DNA from: Acidobacteriaceae bacterium
Lineage (GTDB): Bacteria > Acidobacteriota > Terriglobia > Terriglobales > Acidobacteriaceae
Assembly: GCA_003169715.1 (NCBI GenBank)
Contig: PNAR01000330.1
Location: 1 to 34,582 of the forward strand
Direction of reading: 5' to 3'
Length of the DNA: 34,582 nt
Shown here: piece after piece, positions 17,359-26,086 of the stretch
Position numbering within the stretch: the stretch's first letter is position 1
How the letters are laid out: each line of letters starts with the position of its first letter
Notes under the pieces: model-generated
The model's input: only the letters and a program-made list of their open reading frames with translations
The model's database searches: none
What the model was told of the DNA's origin: nothing
Position numbers and translations under genes: made by a program

Positions 17359-17895
17359 TTATTCCCCGATTTCGCTTTCGAGCGCGGTCAGGGTTTCGTC
17401 GTCCACATCCCATTTCTTTAAGATTTTGAAAATTGTTTTTGACGCGAAGCCGGCGCGCGTTAACTGCCGGAAAATGCGTGCTGCATGCTTTTGATTTTCG
17501 GGCTTTTTGAGACGCTTGCGCCGCATGTAATCTCGCGCCTGTTTTGCGTCGCTTACCTCCTCGTAGACAAACGCCACAGCTTTTTCGATTACTTCGCTAT
17601 GAACGCCTTTGATTTTCAGGTCGGTAATTACACGCCTCCGGCCGAATTTCTCGTTGTCACGCCGGAAAGAGGAATACGCAGACGCGTATCTGGAATCGTT
17701 AAGATAGCCTTGATCTTTGAGCTTGCGAATCACAAGCTCCACCAGCGTTTGGCCGTATTCAGTATCGGCTTCGACCCGCGGACGCAGCAGGCGTTTTAAC
17801 TCCGCGACGGATCGCATGCGCCGCCCTAATGCGCCGACGGCATATGCATAGAGTTGCTCTTCGGAGTCAGTCTTCTTTGGTCGAGGGAAAGGCAT
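17359..17895 (-). CDS. recX: Regulatory protein RecX
   Basis: 'RRMRSVAELKRLL', 'LVIRKLKDQGYLNDSRYASAYSSFRRDNEKFGRRRVITDLKIKGV' are RecX repeats. Confidence 0.88.
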   Translation of the reverse strand: MPFPRPKKTDSEEQLYAYAVGALGRRMRSVAELKRLLRPRVEADTEYGQTLVELVIRKLKDQGYLNDSRYASAYSSFRRDNEKFGRRRVITDLKIKGVHSEVIEKAVAFVYEEVSDAKQARDYMRRKRLKKPENQKHAARIFRQLTRAGFASKTIFKILKKWDVDDETLTALESEIGE

Positions 17896-17962
17896 CAGAA
17901 TTAACTGGCGTTATTCAAAATCCGCCAAAACGTCGGAGAAAAAAGATGAACCGCCGCACGCC

Positions 17963-18062
17963 AGATCCTTCGCGGCCTTTCGGCCGCTCAGGATGACGTC
18001 AAAGACTTCAGTATCATTTTACCGGACGTCATCCTGAGCCGGTTTTAACCGGCGAAGGATCT
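17963..18062. repeat. Long nested inverted repeat (REP/BIME-like), 38-nt arms
   Basis: agatccttcgc[ggcctttcggcc]gctcaggatgacgtc ... gacgtcatcctgagc[cggttttaaccg]gcgaaggatct. Confidence 0.85.
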
Positions 18063-18518
18063 CGCGTGTGGCGGAAGGGTGCCGGTGTCCAGAAAACTTT
18101 ACGCCCGGCAGCGGGGATTCGCCCAGTTTTTCCGCACAAAGGCATGCAGTTACTTCTGTGCAAAACTAAAGTGACTTTGGACTTGCGTTTAACGCTCGAA
18201 GAACGGTACCATTCAAGTGTTCCCAGCGGCCGTGCTTTCTAGCTGGCCCTCCGCGCCCCGTAGCTCCTGGCGCCAAATGGACAGGATCCAAACGGACACA
18301 GATTCCAGACGGAACAATTGATCCAGAGCAAAACGATTCATACGAGAACGATTCAACGGACGAGTTTTTTTACGCGAGGTCGCAGCCGCATTGGGGTTTC
18401 ACACCTGCGAGCCATGTGCGCGCAGCGAAGCATTCCCGGTAATCGCGTCATATAACAGTAAACAAATAAATGGTCGTCTTCGGACGGACATAAGCACAGA
18501 GTATAAAACGAGAAAAAT

Positions 18519-19166
18519 ATGAATGCTGGACCAAGTCGCCCCTCCAACGGAGGAGGCAGAAACAGACGGAGACGCAGTCGCCGTCCATCAAATCGTAGCG
18601 GTCAGCCGTCAGGCCGCGATCGCAATGAACAAAACAGTATCTACAGCGCGCCCATGGACCACAGTTACAGGGCGAACATGGGGGGTGGGAATGGTTCGCG
18701 GCTAGGGCGCGTGCGTCCGGGCTTTGCGGCGGCCTATGCTCCCGCCGATCCGGACCCGTTGCCGTTCCGGGAGGACGCAAGTTCGCGCATCTTCGCGTTT
18801 GTGGACGACCTATTCTTCCAGGCCAAGATTCAGGAAACCGCGCGCAAGCTCAACGTAAAGGTCGAATTCTGTAAGGCGGAAAAAGACTTGCTAGAGCGTA
18901 TCAAGCTGAATGGCGAGGAGAAACCTTCGCTGATCATCTTCGATATGAACAATGCCAACGCCAAGCCACTGACCCTGATTCCGAAACTGAAGGCGAAATT
19001 AAAGAAGACTTCGGTGATTGGCTTCCTATCCCACGTTCAGGGCGATCTCAAGCAAAAAGCGCATGAAGTGGGGTGTGACATGGTGCTTCCGCGATCGGCG
19101 TTTTCGCAGAACCTTCCTCAATTACTTCGCAAACATGGGGCCCCCGAAGAGGAATCTGTAGGGTAA
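18519..19166 (+). CDS. Receiver-like (CheY-fold, probably degenerate) protein with a basic Arg-rich N-terminus
   Basis: N-term 'GGGRNRRRRSRRPSNRSGQPSGRDRN'; C-terminal 'RIFAFVDDLFFQAKIQETARKLN...PSLIIFDMNNANAKPLTLIPKLK...IGFLSHVQGDLKQKAHEVGCDMVLPRSAF'. Confidence 0.65.
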   Translation: MNAGPSRPSNGGGRNRRRRSRRPSNRSGQPSGRDRNEQNSIYSAPMDHSYRANMGGGNGSRLGRVRPGFAAAYAPADPDPLPFREDASSRIFAFVDDLFFQAKIQETARKLNVKVEFCKAEKDLLERIKLNGEEKPSLIIFDMNNANAKPLTLIPKLKAKLKKTSVIGFLSHVQGDLKQKAHEVGCDMVLPRSAFSQNLPQLLRKHGAPEEESVG

Positions 19167-19171
19167 TTAAA

Positions 19172-19271
19172 ATTGAGTAAGTGGGTAATTTTGTGATTGA
19201 GTAATTTAAACTCCGTCTTTATGCGGGTCTGGTTTAAATTGCCCAATCACAAAATTACCAAATTGCTCAAT
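19172..19271. repeat. AT-rich long inverted repeat, 40-nt arms (35/40 matched by hand)
   Basis: attgagtaagtgggtaattttgtgattgagtaatttaaac / RC attgagcaatttggtaattttgtgattgggcaatttaaac, between convergent genes. Confidence 0.85.
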
Positions 19272-19925
19272 CTAGCTGGGGAAGTGGAAGTGCACGTCCT
19301 GCCGCGAAGCAATCGCGATCCCATTCATTGTTGCGGGAGTAAAGCGCCAGTTTTTCAGCGCCTCTAAAACCTTATCTTCCAGCCCATAGCCCAGGGATTC
19401 CAGCACCTTCGCGCCTGCAACATTGCCTTTTTCGTCAATCGTCACTTCGACCACCACATCTCCAGCAACTCCGGAAGGTATATCCGAACGATCAACCGCT
19501 GGATTCGGAAAAACTACCGGCAGTGCCGGTCGCGATTCGTATCCCGTTCTTGGGCCAGATGACGAAGAGCCTAAAAGTGAACCGGCGCGCGCCGATTCGA
19601 CCGGAGCGTCAAGGGAAGGTTCTTCCTCGACTCTTGGAGCGGTTAGCTTGGATGCTGGCTGACGCTTCGCTTTGGGTCTAGGAGCCCTTAGAGGGGTTTG
19701 GTGAGGAACGGATGACGATCCTAAGTAAATGATCTCAGCCGATGTTCCCGAGCCAGCGTTGCCAAACGCAATCGAGGACGGCTGAATAAATCGGGGTCCG
19801 GCAGAAATAACGACGTACAACAAAGCACCATGCAACGCCAGCGACCACCATAAGGCTGTTCGCTGCTGGGCGCCCGGCAATAGCTGAAACATTGCGTTAC
19901 GTCGGATTGTGCCGTTTATATCCAT
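19272..19925 (-). CDS. TonB-family energy transducer
   Basis: N-terminal TM, Pro-rich linker, C-term 'GDVVVEVTIDEKGNVAGAKVLESLGYGLEDKVLEALKNWRFTPATMNG'. Confidence 0.85.
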   Translation of the reverse strand: MDINGTIRRNAMFQLLPGAQQRTALWWSLALHGALLYVVISAGPRFIQPSSIAFGNAGSGTSAEIIYLGSSSVPHQTPLRAPRPKAKRQPASKLTAPRVEEEPSLDAPVESARAGSLLGSSSSGPRTGYESRPALPVVFPNPAVDRSDIPSGVAGDVVVEVTIDEKGNVAGAKVLESLGYGLEDKVLEALKNWRFTPATMNGIAIASRQDVHFHFPS

Positions 19926-20022
19926 AAACAGAACAATTCTAGCACTGTGTTCAAGAGGGGCACGAACAGGCTATAGCATCGGCGTCGCAGGTGAGGTACG
20001 CCTTCGCGAATGGTAAAGCTAG

Positions 20023-20370
20023 TTATCCGGGAGGCCAGCTTAGCTGGCGGCCGCCTATTAAATGGACATGCAGGTGAAAGACGGATTGGCCCGCTTGCGG
20101 GCCGACATTCAGAACGGTGCGATAGCCATTTTCGATGTTGCGATCCCGGGCAATTTGGGCCGCCGCGAGATGGCATCGTCCGACGACTTCGGCGTCATCG
20201 AGAGAAGCTTCTTTTAATCCGGCAATATGTTTTTTGGGAATCACCAAAACATGGGTTGGGCCTTGAGGATTCAAGTCTTCAAAGGCAAGGATATGCTCGT
20301 CTTCGTAAACTTTTTTCGAGGGAATTTCACCGCGAACGATTTTGCAGAAGATGCAGTCAGGCGAGGGCAT
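20023..20370 (-). CDS. HIT-family (HINT-like) nucleotide-binding protein
   Basis: 'DCIFCKIVRGEIPSKKVYEDEHILAFEDLNPQGPTHVLVIPKKHI...VFHLHVHLIGGR'. Start placed at MPSPDCIFCK; upstream codons come from the AT-rich repeat. Confidence 0.93.
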   Translation of the reverse strand: MPSPDCIFCKIVRGEIPSKKVYEDEHILAFEDLNPQGPTHVLVIPKKHIAGLKEASLDDAEVVGRCHLAAAQIARDRNIENGYRTVLNVGPQAGQSVFHLHVHLIGGRQLSWPPG

Positions 20371-20466
20371 TGAGTAATTGGGTAATTTAGTAATTGGGTA
20401 ATTTGAAATCAGCAGGATCGCGACAAGCGGCGCAGTTAAATTACCCAATTACAAAATTACCCAATG
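20368..20466. repeat. Second AT-rich inverted repeat of the same family
   Basis: attgggtaatttagtaattgggtaattt vs RC attgggtaattttgtaattgggtaattt (1 mismatch in 28). Confidence 0.85.
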
Positions 20467-20469
20467 TCC

Positions 20470-21369
20470 CTAGCGTTTCAGCACCACCATGATCACTAGA
20501 ACGACAGGCAAGTATATTACTGAAGCATGAACCAGTTTTCTGGCGAGGACTGTCGAGGCGGAGGTAGAAAGTTTGAGCGAATGGTAAAACAGGAATGCCC
20601 CCGCGATGAACATTGCCGCGACATAATAGGACCCACCGCGATCAATGAAAGGCAGCATGGTGGTAACGATGAGGGCGAGGGTAAACAATACGATTTCTGA
20701 TCGCGTAAAGCGGCTGTCCAGGTCAAATTGAGGAAGCATTCTGTAACCCGCGCGCGCATAGTCGTCACGGTACATCAACGCGATAGCCAGGAAGTGAGGG
20801 AACTGCCACAGAAACAAAATTGCGAAAAGAAACCATGCCTGCGGGTCAATGCGGCCCGATCCTCCCGCCCATCCGATCAAAGTTGGCATCGCGCCCGGAA
20901 TTGCGCCGAGCAGCGTACAGAGCGGAGTTATGCGCTTCAAGGGAGTGTAAACAAGAAGGTAGGAGAGCAGGGTGGATAATGCCAGAACCGCCGACAACGT
21001 GTTCACGGTAGCGAACAGGTAGAGTCCGCCTCCAACGCTGAGAAGAATTCCGAAAATAAGTGCGTGAATGGAATTCATACGTCCGGATGGCATGGGCCGG
21101 TTCGCGGTGCGACGCATTTGGCCATCCCAGACCCGTTCCATCCATTGATTCAATGTTGCCGTGCCGCTGGCTACGAGCAACGTGCCAATCAGGGTATTGA
21201 CGAGACCAAAAAATCTGAACGTACCGCGCGAGGCAAGATAATAACCCGCTGACGTGGTCATCAGAATCAACAGATTCACTTCCGGCTTGGTCAGCGTATA
21301 AAAATCCCGCAGCCTGGACGTCAAGTCCTGCCTCTCGCCCGGCGGCGCCATTACCTGAGTTGTGGCCAT
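20470..21369 (-). CDS. ctaB: Protoheme IX farnesyltransferase (heme O synthase)
   Basis: 'DFYTLTKPEVNLLILMTTSAGYYLA', 'NQWMERVWDGQMRRTANRPMPSGRM', 'YRDDYARAGYRMLPQ' are UbiA/CtaB motifs. Confidence 0.94.
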   Translation of the reverse strand: MATTQVMAPPGERQDLTSRLRDFYTLTKPEVNLLILMTTSAGYYLASRGTFRFFGLVNTLIGTLLVASGTATLNQWMERVWDGQMRRTANRPMPSGRMNSIHALIFGILLSVGGGLYLFATVNTLSAVLALSTLLSYLLVYTPLKRITPLCTLLGAIPGAMPTLIGWAGGSGRIDPQAWFLFAILFLWQFPHFLAIALMYRDDYARAGYRMLPQFDLDSRFTRSEIVLFTLALIVTTMLPFIDRGGSYYVAAMFIAGAFLFYHSLKLSTSASTVLARKLVHASVIYLPVVLVIMVVLKR

Positions 21370-21387
21370 GCTCTCCTGTTACCAGCG

Positions 21388-21657
21388 TTACCAGCGTTCA
21401 CGCGATTCACCGATGTCTGCGGTCTGCTTAAATTTATTCCGTTTCCGATAAGCCAGGATTGTAATCCCAACCGAAAGGAAACTTGGAGGAACTACTAAAA
21501 CCAAAATCCCACCGCGCAAAGCGTGGATCATCCGCGCGCCTGCGGAAGCGGCCTGGGTATAGCACAATGCGCAGCTTTGCGAAAAAGCGGGCAGCGGAAT
21601 AAGGAGCACCACCAGTCCCGCGAAAACGATTGCCGCGACTTGTAAACGCGTCCGCAT
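21388..21657 (-). CDS. Small exported/membrane protein with a CxxC motif
   Basis: MRTRLQVAAIVFAGLVVLLIPLPAFSQSCALCYTQAASAGARMIHALRGGILVLVVPPSFLSVGITILAYRKRNKF...; start moved inward from the ORF call. Confidence 0.65.
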   Translation of the reverse strand: MRTRLQVAAIVFAGLVVLLIPLPAFSQSCALCYTQAASAGARMIHALRGGILVLVVPPSFLSVGITILAYRKRNKFKQTADIGESRERW

Positions 21658-21677
21658 TATTATTTTGAATGGAACCT

Positions 21678-21992
21678 CTAATGGTAACTGGAAAATGGCG
21701 CGCCCACCAGTATTCTGAAGCTGTCTGGCCACAAATAATTCATCGCGGCGAGAACGAATAGAGTAAAGACGGCGACAAAAATCAGGAAGCCCCGGGTCTC
21801 CATCCACAAGTGCATAAAAAATAGGACGCCCAATCCAGCTTCCAGCATGGCCAATGCCAGCATGCGCGCAAACATCTGTGCGCCGTCAATATGCTGGTAA
21901 GCGATCACAAACTGAAGGGCGGCAATAACCAGAATAGCCACGTAGACGATGAGGTCTCGCGCGAGAGAGCCGCGATCTTGCGTCGAATTCAT
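21678..21992 (-). CDS. Prokaryotic cytochrome c oxidase subunit IV-type protein
   Basis: Three-TM protein 'LIVYVAILVIAALQFVIAYQHI...LAMLEAGLGVLFFMHLW' in the cox cluster. Confidence 0.8.
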   Translation of the reverse strand: MNSTQDRGSLARDLIVYVAILVIAALQFVIAYQHIDGAQMFARMLALAMLEAGLGVLFFMHLWMETRGFLIFVAVFTLFVLAAMNYLWPDSFRILVGAPFSSYH

Positions 21993-22009
21993 AAATATCT
22001 CCTATGCTT

Positions 22010-22645
22010 CTAGTGTGTCGGCGCAACATTGAGAAGATAGACGAACGGCACTACGAACATCCAAACCAGGTCCACGAAGTGCCAGTACAATCCAAGAATC
22101 TCGATGTCATCCGCGTTGTAACGGCCGCCCCTGTACCGCAGCCCAACCACGATCAGAGCGATGACCCCGCCGGTGACATGGAGCAGGTGTAAACCCGTGA
22201 TGCTGAAAAAACTGGCGCCAAAAATCGCCGTGCCCCATGGATTGTGGAACAATGTGGCGCCTTCACCGATCATTCCCAGCCATTCGCGAATGTGCAAAAT
22301 GGCGAAAACAATGCCGCCGGCAGCCGTAATCAACATCCAGTTGAAGGCCTTGGATTTGTTTCCCGCTTTCGCGGCGCGAATCGCGATCAGCATGGTGAGA
22401 CTGCTGGTGATGAGAATGAAAGTCATTACCATCGCGTTAACGACCGTGGGCAAAAATTGGAACGGCTTCGGCCAGTCCGGCGTGGCATTGCGCAAGAAGC
22501 CGTAAGCCATCAGGCATGCCGCGAAGGTTGCCGCGTCAGAGATGAGGAACAGCCACATCACCAGTTTTTTGGTGGGAATCGAGAATGGCGAGCCCTCGCT
22601 CAGTTCTTGCGAGTGCGCTCCCACTGCTACATTTGCGTGGCTCAC
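22010..22645 (-). CDS. Cytochrome c oxidase subunit III-type protein (second copy)
   Basis: GTG start (MSHANVAVGAHSQ...) preceded by AGGAGG; 'KLVMWLFLISDAATFAACLMAYGFLRN', 'GLHLLHVTGGVIALI', 'LYWHFVDLVWMFVVPFVYL'. Confidence 0.9.
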   Translation of the reverse strand: MSHANVAVGAHSQELSEGSPFSIPTKKLVMWLFLISDAATFAACLMAYGFLRNATPDWPKPFQFLPTVVNAMVMTFILITSSLTMLIAIRAAKAGNKSKAFNWMLITAAGGIVFAILHIREWLGMIGEGATLFHNPWGTAIFGASFFSITGLHLLHVTGGVIALIVVGLRYRGGRYNADDIEILGLYWHFVDLVWMFVVPFVYLLNVAPTH

Positions 22646-22667
22646 GGCGCCTCCTGTATTTGAGTCT

Positions 22668-23345
22668 TCACATCTTGCTCCAGAGAAGCAAAAGCAGATA
22701 CAGCCACAGAACGTCCATGAAATGCCAGTAATAAGAAGTTGCGTCCAAAGTGCTGCGGCGCAGGACTGACTTGCCAAGCTTTCTGATGACGCGGACCAGA
22801 CCGCCGAGGCCTCCCAAGACATGTAACGCGTGTGCGGCGGTCAACACATAGAAGAAAGAGCTACTGGGATTCGTGGCCAGATAGAGACCCTGAGATTTTA
22901 GTTGGAGCCACGCCACATATTGCCCTGCTACGAAGATCAGGCCCAGAAATAAAGTTATATATAACCACTTTGCAGGGGGGGCAGCCTGCGATCTTAAACC
23001 TCCCATGAACGCAGCCACTCGACGCCGTCCGAGTTCAAGCGTGACGCTACTGGCGAGGAGCACCAGGGTGTCGAAGTAGAGGATCGAAGGCAGGGTGAAA
23101 TGTCGCCAGTCTGGCGATGCGCCCTGGCGAACAATCAGCGCACTGGTGAACGCCGCAAAGGACATCGTGATCGCAGCCATTCCCACCCACACCCCAAGAC
23201 TTGCGGGAGGAGGGGAATATTGCTGCACATCGCGCATGGTGCCATCGGCAGGAACCAGGTTGCGCCAACCCCCGCCGCCGCCGTCCTGCCCAACGGGATC
23301 CCGCGGAGGCTCGATTTTGGGAGGTTCGTGCGTGGTGGTGGCCAT
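22668..23345 (-). CDS. Cytochrome c oxidase subunit III-type protein (first copy)
   Basis: 'SLGVWVGMAAITMSFAAFTSALIVRQ', 'AAHALHVLGGLGGLVRVI', 'SYYWHFMDVLWLYLLLLLW'. Confidence 0.88.
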   Translation of the reverse strand: MATTTHEPPKIEPPRDPVGQDGGGGGWRNLVPADGTMRDVQQYSPPPASLGVWVGMAAITMSFAAFTSALIVRQGASPDWRHFTLPSILYFDTLVLLASSVTLELGRRRVAAFMGGLRSQAAPPAKWLYITLFLGLIFVAGQYVAWLQLKSQGLYLATNPSSSFFYVLTAAHALHVLGGLGGLVRVIRKLGKSVLRRSTLDATSYYWHFMDVLWLYLLLLLWSKM

Positions 23346-23350
23346 AAGAA

Positions 23351-25141
23351 CTATTTTTCGTCCCGTACGGTATGTATTTGCTCGGGCGAATCTTGCATTA
23401 CGTAGTCGTTTGAAGATCCTTCGATCCCGTACTGATAGGGATCGTGGTATACGACGGGATGTTTACCGCCGAAGTTATCGAACGGGGGTGGTGACGGCAT
23501 CGTCCATTCAAGAGAAGTAGCTTCCCACGGATTGGGCGGCGCTGGCGCTCCGCGGAAACGGCTATGAATCAAGTTGTACAGAAAAATCAATTGAGCCGCG
23601 CCAGTGAGCAGCGCTGCGATGGTAATGAACTTGTGCACCCCAAGCAGGGGTTGCATGTAATCATCCACGAACGCCTGGTAGCGGCGAACGTTGCCAGCCA
23701 TCCCCAGGTAATGGAAGGGCATGAAGATTGCATAAGTGCCGACAAATGTCAGCCAAAAGTGGAGCTTCCCAAGGCTTTCGTTCATCATGTGCCCGGTCAT
23801 CTTGGGGAACCAGAAATATGTCCCGGTGAAAATGCCGAACAACGCCGCTACCGCCATCACCATGTGGAAGTGGCCGACGACAAAGTAAGTGGCGTGAAGG
23901 TAGATATCGAGCGAAGGCTGCGCGAGGAAAAAGCCGCTTACACCACCACTCACAAACATTGAAATGAAACCGAGCGCAAATAGAGAAGCGCTGTTGATGC
24001 GCAACTTGGAACCGTAAAGGCTGAAAATCCAGATCAGCACGATAATCGTGGCTGGAATGGTGATGACTAAGGTTGGGAAAGAGAACACCAGTCCGGAGAA
24101 AGGGTTCATCCCGCTGACGAACATGTGATGCCCGTACACCATGTAGCTCAGGAATGCCAGCGCACCCATGCATCCGATCATCACTTTGTGGCTGAGAAGC
24201 GGCCGCCGCATGTTGGTGATGAGCACGTGAGAGACGATCCCCACGCCCGGCACGATCGCAATGTAAACCTCAGGATGGCCGAAGAACCAGAATAGGTGCT
24301 GCCACAGCAAAGTAGAGCCGCCAGAGTGGGGAAGCATCTTGTCATTGATCACGAGACCGGATGCGATAAAGAAGCTGGTGCCCGCCACATGATCAAGAAT
24401 CAGCAGGATGCACGCCGGGAGCAACACCGCGAACGCGGTTAGCCCCATGCATGATGTGATAAACCACGCCCAGACGGTGAGCGGCATCCGCATCAACGTC
24501 ATGCCTTTGGTACGAAGATCGAGCGTAGTCGTGATGAAGTTCAGGGAGCCTAATAACTGCCCGACGCAGAACAGGGCAATGGATATCGCCCACAAAACCT
24601 GACCGGTACCTTGTCCAGGACCAGCGATTGCACCGACCGCGCTCAACGGTGCGTAGGCGGTCCAACCGGAAAGTGGGGGGCCGTCTCCCACGAAGAAAGC
24701 TGACATGAGAACGCAGAAGGCCACGAAGGTAATCCAGAACGACATCATGTTGAATCGGGGGAAGGGCATGTCTTCCGCGCCAACCTGGATCGGCAAGAAG
24801 AAGTTTCCAAAGCCGGCAAACGGCGCCGTTGTGAGCACAAAAAAGACCATGATTGTCCCATGCATGGTCATCAATTCCAGGTAGTATTCGGGCGTCATTA
24901 ATCCGCCGGGGGCTCCCACGCTCGAAAGCCACTGCAATCCGGGAATCCTCGCGTTTGTCCATGCGAGATGGAATCGCATCAGCCAGGAGATGGCCATCCC
25001 AATATAAACGGCGATCAAGGCAAGGCCGTAATACTGCTTGCCAATAACTTTGTGGTCCAGGCTAAAGATGTATTTGCGAATGAAGCTTGTTGGCGCGTGG
25101 TGCTGTGCCGCATGGGCAGACATGTCATGCATGATGCTCAC
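23351..25141 (-). CDS. ctaD: Cytochrome c oxidase subunit I (A-type, aa3-like)
   Basis: 'MHGTIMVFFVLTTAPFAGFGNFFLP', 'FWFFGHPEVYIAIVPGVGIVSH', 'YGHHMFVSGMNP', 'ATYFVVGHFHMVMA'. Confidence 0.97.
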   Translation of the reverse strand: MSIMHDMSAHAAQHHAPTSFIRKYIFSLDHKVIGKQYYGLALIAVYIGMAISWLMRFHLAWTNARIPGLQWLSSVGAPGGLMTPEYYLELMTMHGTIMVFFVLTTAPFAGFGNFFLPIQVGAEDMPFPRFNMMSFWITFVAFCVLMSAFFVGDGPPLSGWTAYAPLSAVGAIAGPGQGTGQVLWAISIALFCVGQLLGSLNFITTTLDLRTKGMTLMRMPLTVWAWFITSCMGLTAFAVLLPACILLILDHVAGTSFFIASGLVINDKMLPHSGGSTLLWQHLFWFFGHPEVYIAIVPGVGIVSHVLITNMRRPLLSHKVMIGCMGALAFLSYMVYGHHMFVSGMNPFSGLVFSFPTLVITIPATIIVLIWIFSLYGSKLRINSASLFALGFISMFVSGGVSGFFLAQPSLDIYLHATYFVVGHFHMVMAVAALFGIFTGTYFWFPKMTGHMMNESLGKLHFWLTFVGTYAIFMPFHYLGMAGNVRRYQAFVDDYMQPLLGVHKFITIAALLTGAAQLIFLYNLIHSRFRGAPAPPNPWEATSLEWTMPSPPPFDNFGGKHPVVYHDPYQYGIEGSSNDYVMQDSPEQIHTVRDEK

Positions 25142-25184
25142 CTCGGAACAATGTGCTCGTCCGCCAAGATCGCGAACTGACGAC

Positions 25185-25988
25185 TTACTGGTTTGCCGCT
25201 TGCTGCTTTAGCCAACTGTCAAAGTCGGTCTGGGACATGACTTCCAGGTAGGCCTTCATGTTGTAGTGACCCAGACCGCAAAGCTGCGTGCACACGATCT
25301 CATACTTCCCAATTTTGTTGGCGGTGAAATGAAGCGAAAGGTCCAGCCCGGGAACGAAGTCCTGTTGGACTCGCAACTCTCTTACGTAAAAAGAGTGACC
25401 CAAGTCCTTGCTATGCATCAGCAAATGCACTTCCTTGTTTACTGGCATTGCCATTTCCGCAGTTACAATATCGTCTTTCGCGGCGGGATCGTTTGCCGGA
25501 TCCAGACCGAAGAAATTCTGGTTGCCCTCGTCAATCTTGTCGGGATGAATGGTTCCGAATTTTCCATCCGGCCCTGGGTAGCGGAAATAAAAGGCGAACT
25601 GACCCGCCTGCACTTGAATTGGCATGGAGTCGGCTGCGGGGGGCGTGAAGTACACCGCAGCCCAAGCTTTGGTTCCGAAAACGCCGAGTGCGAGAACCTC
25701 AGTCCCAACCAAAAGAAAAGCGGCAATAACCAAAGCCATTGCGCCGCCCGGAAAGTGACCAATCTTTGCATCCTTGGGGCGTCCGGAAAACTTCCAGATA
25801 AAGAACGCAAGAATAATTTGGGCGGCCAGAAACGCGATTCCAGCTTCGGCCATAGTGTCGGCCATTTGTTCGTCAATCAGGGGGCCGTGAGTGGAGATGT
25901 CCACTGGCATTGGCCAGGTATGCATGAGAATCGGGACCGCAGAAGCAATTGCGATCACGAAGATAGTCACCGCGAAAAGTTTTGCCAT
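25185..25988 (-). CDS. ctaC: Cytochrome c oxidase subunit II with CuA site
   Basis: 'LLMHSKDLGHSFYVREL' and the CuA motif 'CTQLCGLGHYNM'; two N-terminal TM segments. Confidence 0.94.
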   Translation of the reverse strand: MAKLFAVTIFVIAIASAVPILMHTWPMPVDISTHGPLIDEQMADTMAEAGIAFLAAQIILAFFIWKFSGRPKDAKIGHFPGGAMALVIAAFLLVGTEVLALGVFGTKAWAAVYFTPPAADSMPIQVQAGQFAFYFRYPGPDGKFGTIHPDKIDEGNQNFFGLDPANDPAAKDDIVTAEMAMPVNKEVHLLMHSKDLGHSFYVRELRVQQDFVPGLDLSLHFTANKIGKYEIVCTQLCGLGHYNMKAYLEVMSQTDFDSWLKQQAANQ

Positions 25989-26086
25989 GGCTCGCTCCTA
26001 GCGCACCTGGGATGACTTCCGCCCAGCGATAAGGTCGTCACCTGCGACGATTGACGGCCCCGAAAGAATCATCATTACCAGTTTTT

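Noticed and set aside
20371-20448. N-terminal extension of the HIT protein (MGNLTAPLVAILLISNYPITKLPNYS)
   Set aside because: Encoded by the AT-rich inverted repeat; HIT homology begins at MPSPDCIFCK.
19172-20466. CRISPR array
   Set aside because: The repeated units form two palindromes with variable loops, not regularly spaced direct repeats with unique spacers; no cas genes.
22646-22822. N-terminal extension of the second subunit III ORF
   Set aside because: Overlaps the preceding subunit III gene; the GTG at 22645 has an AGGAGG upstream and gives a conventional length.
25266-26015. 249-aa plus-strand ORF
   Set aside because: Antisense to cytochrome oxidase subunit II with its conserved CuA motif; shadow ORF.
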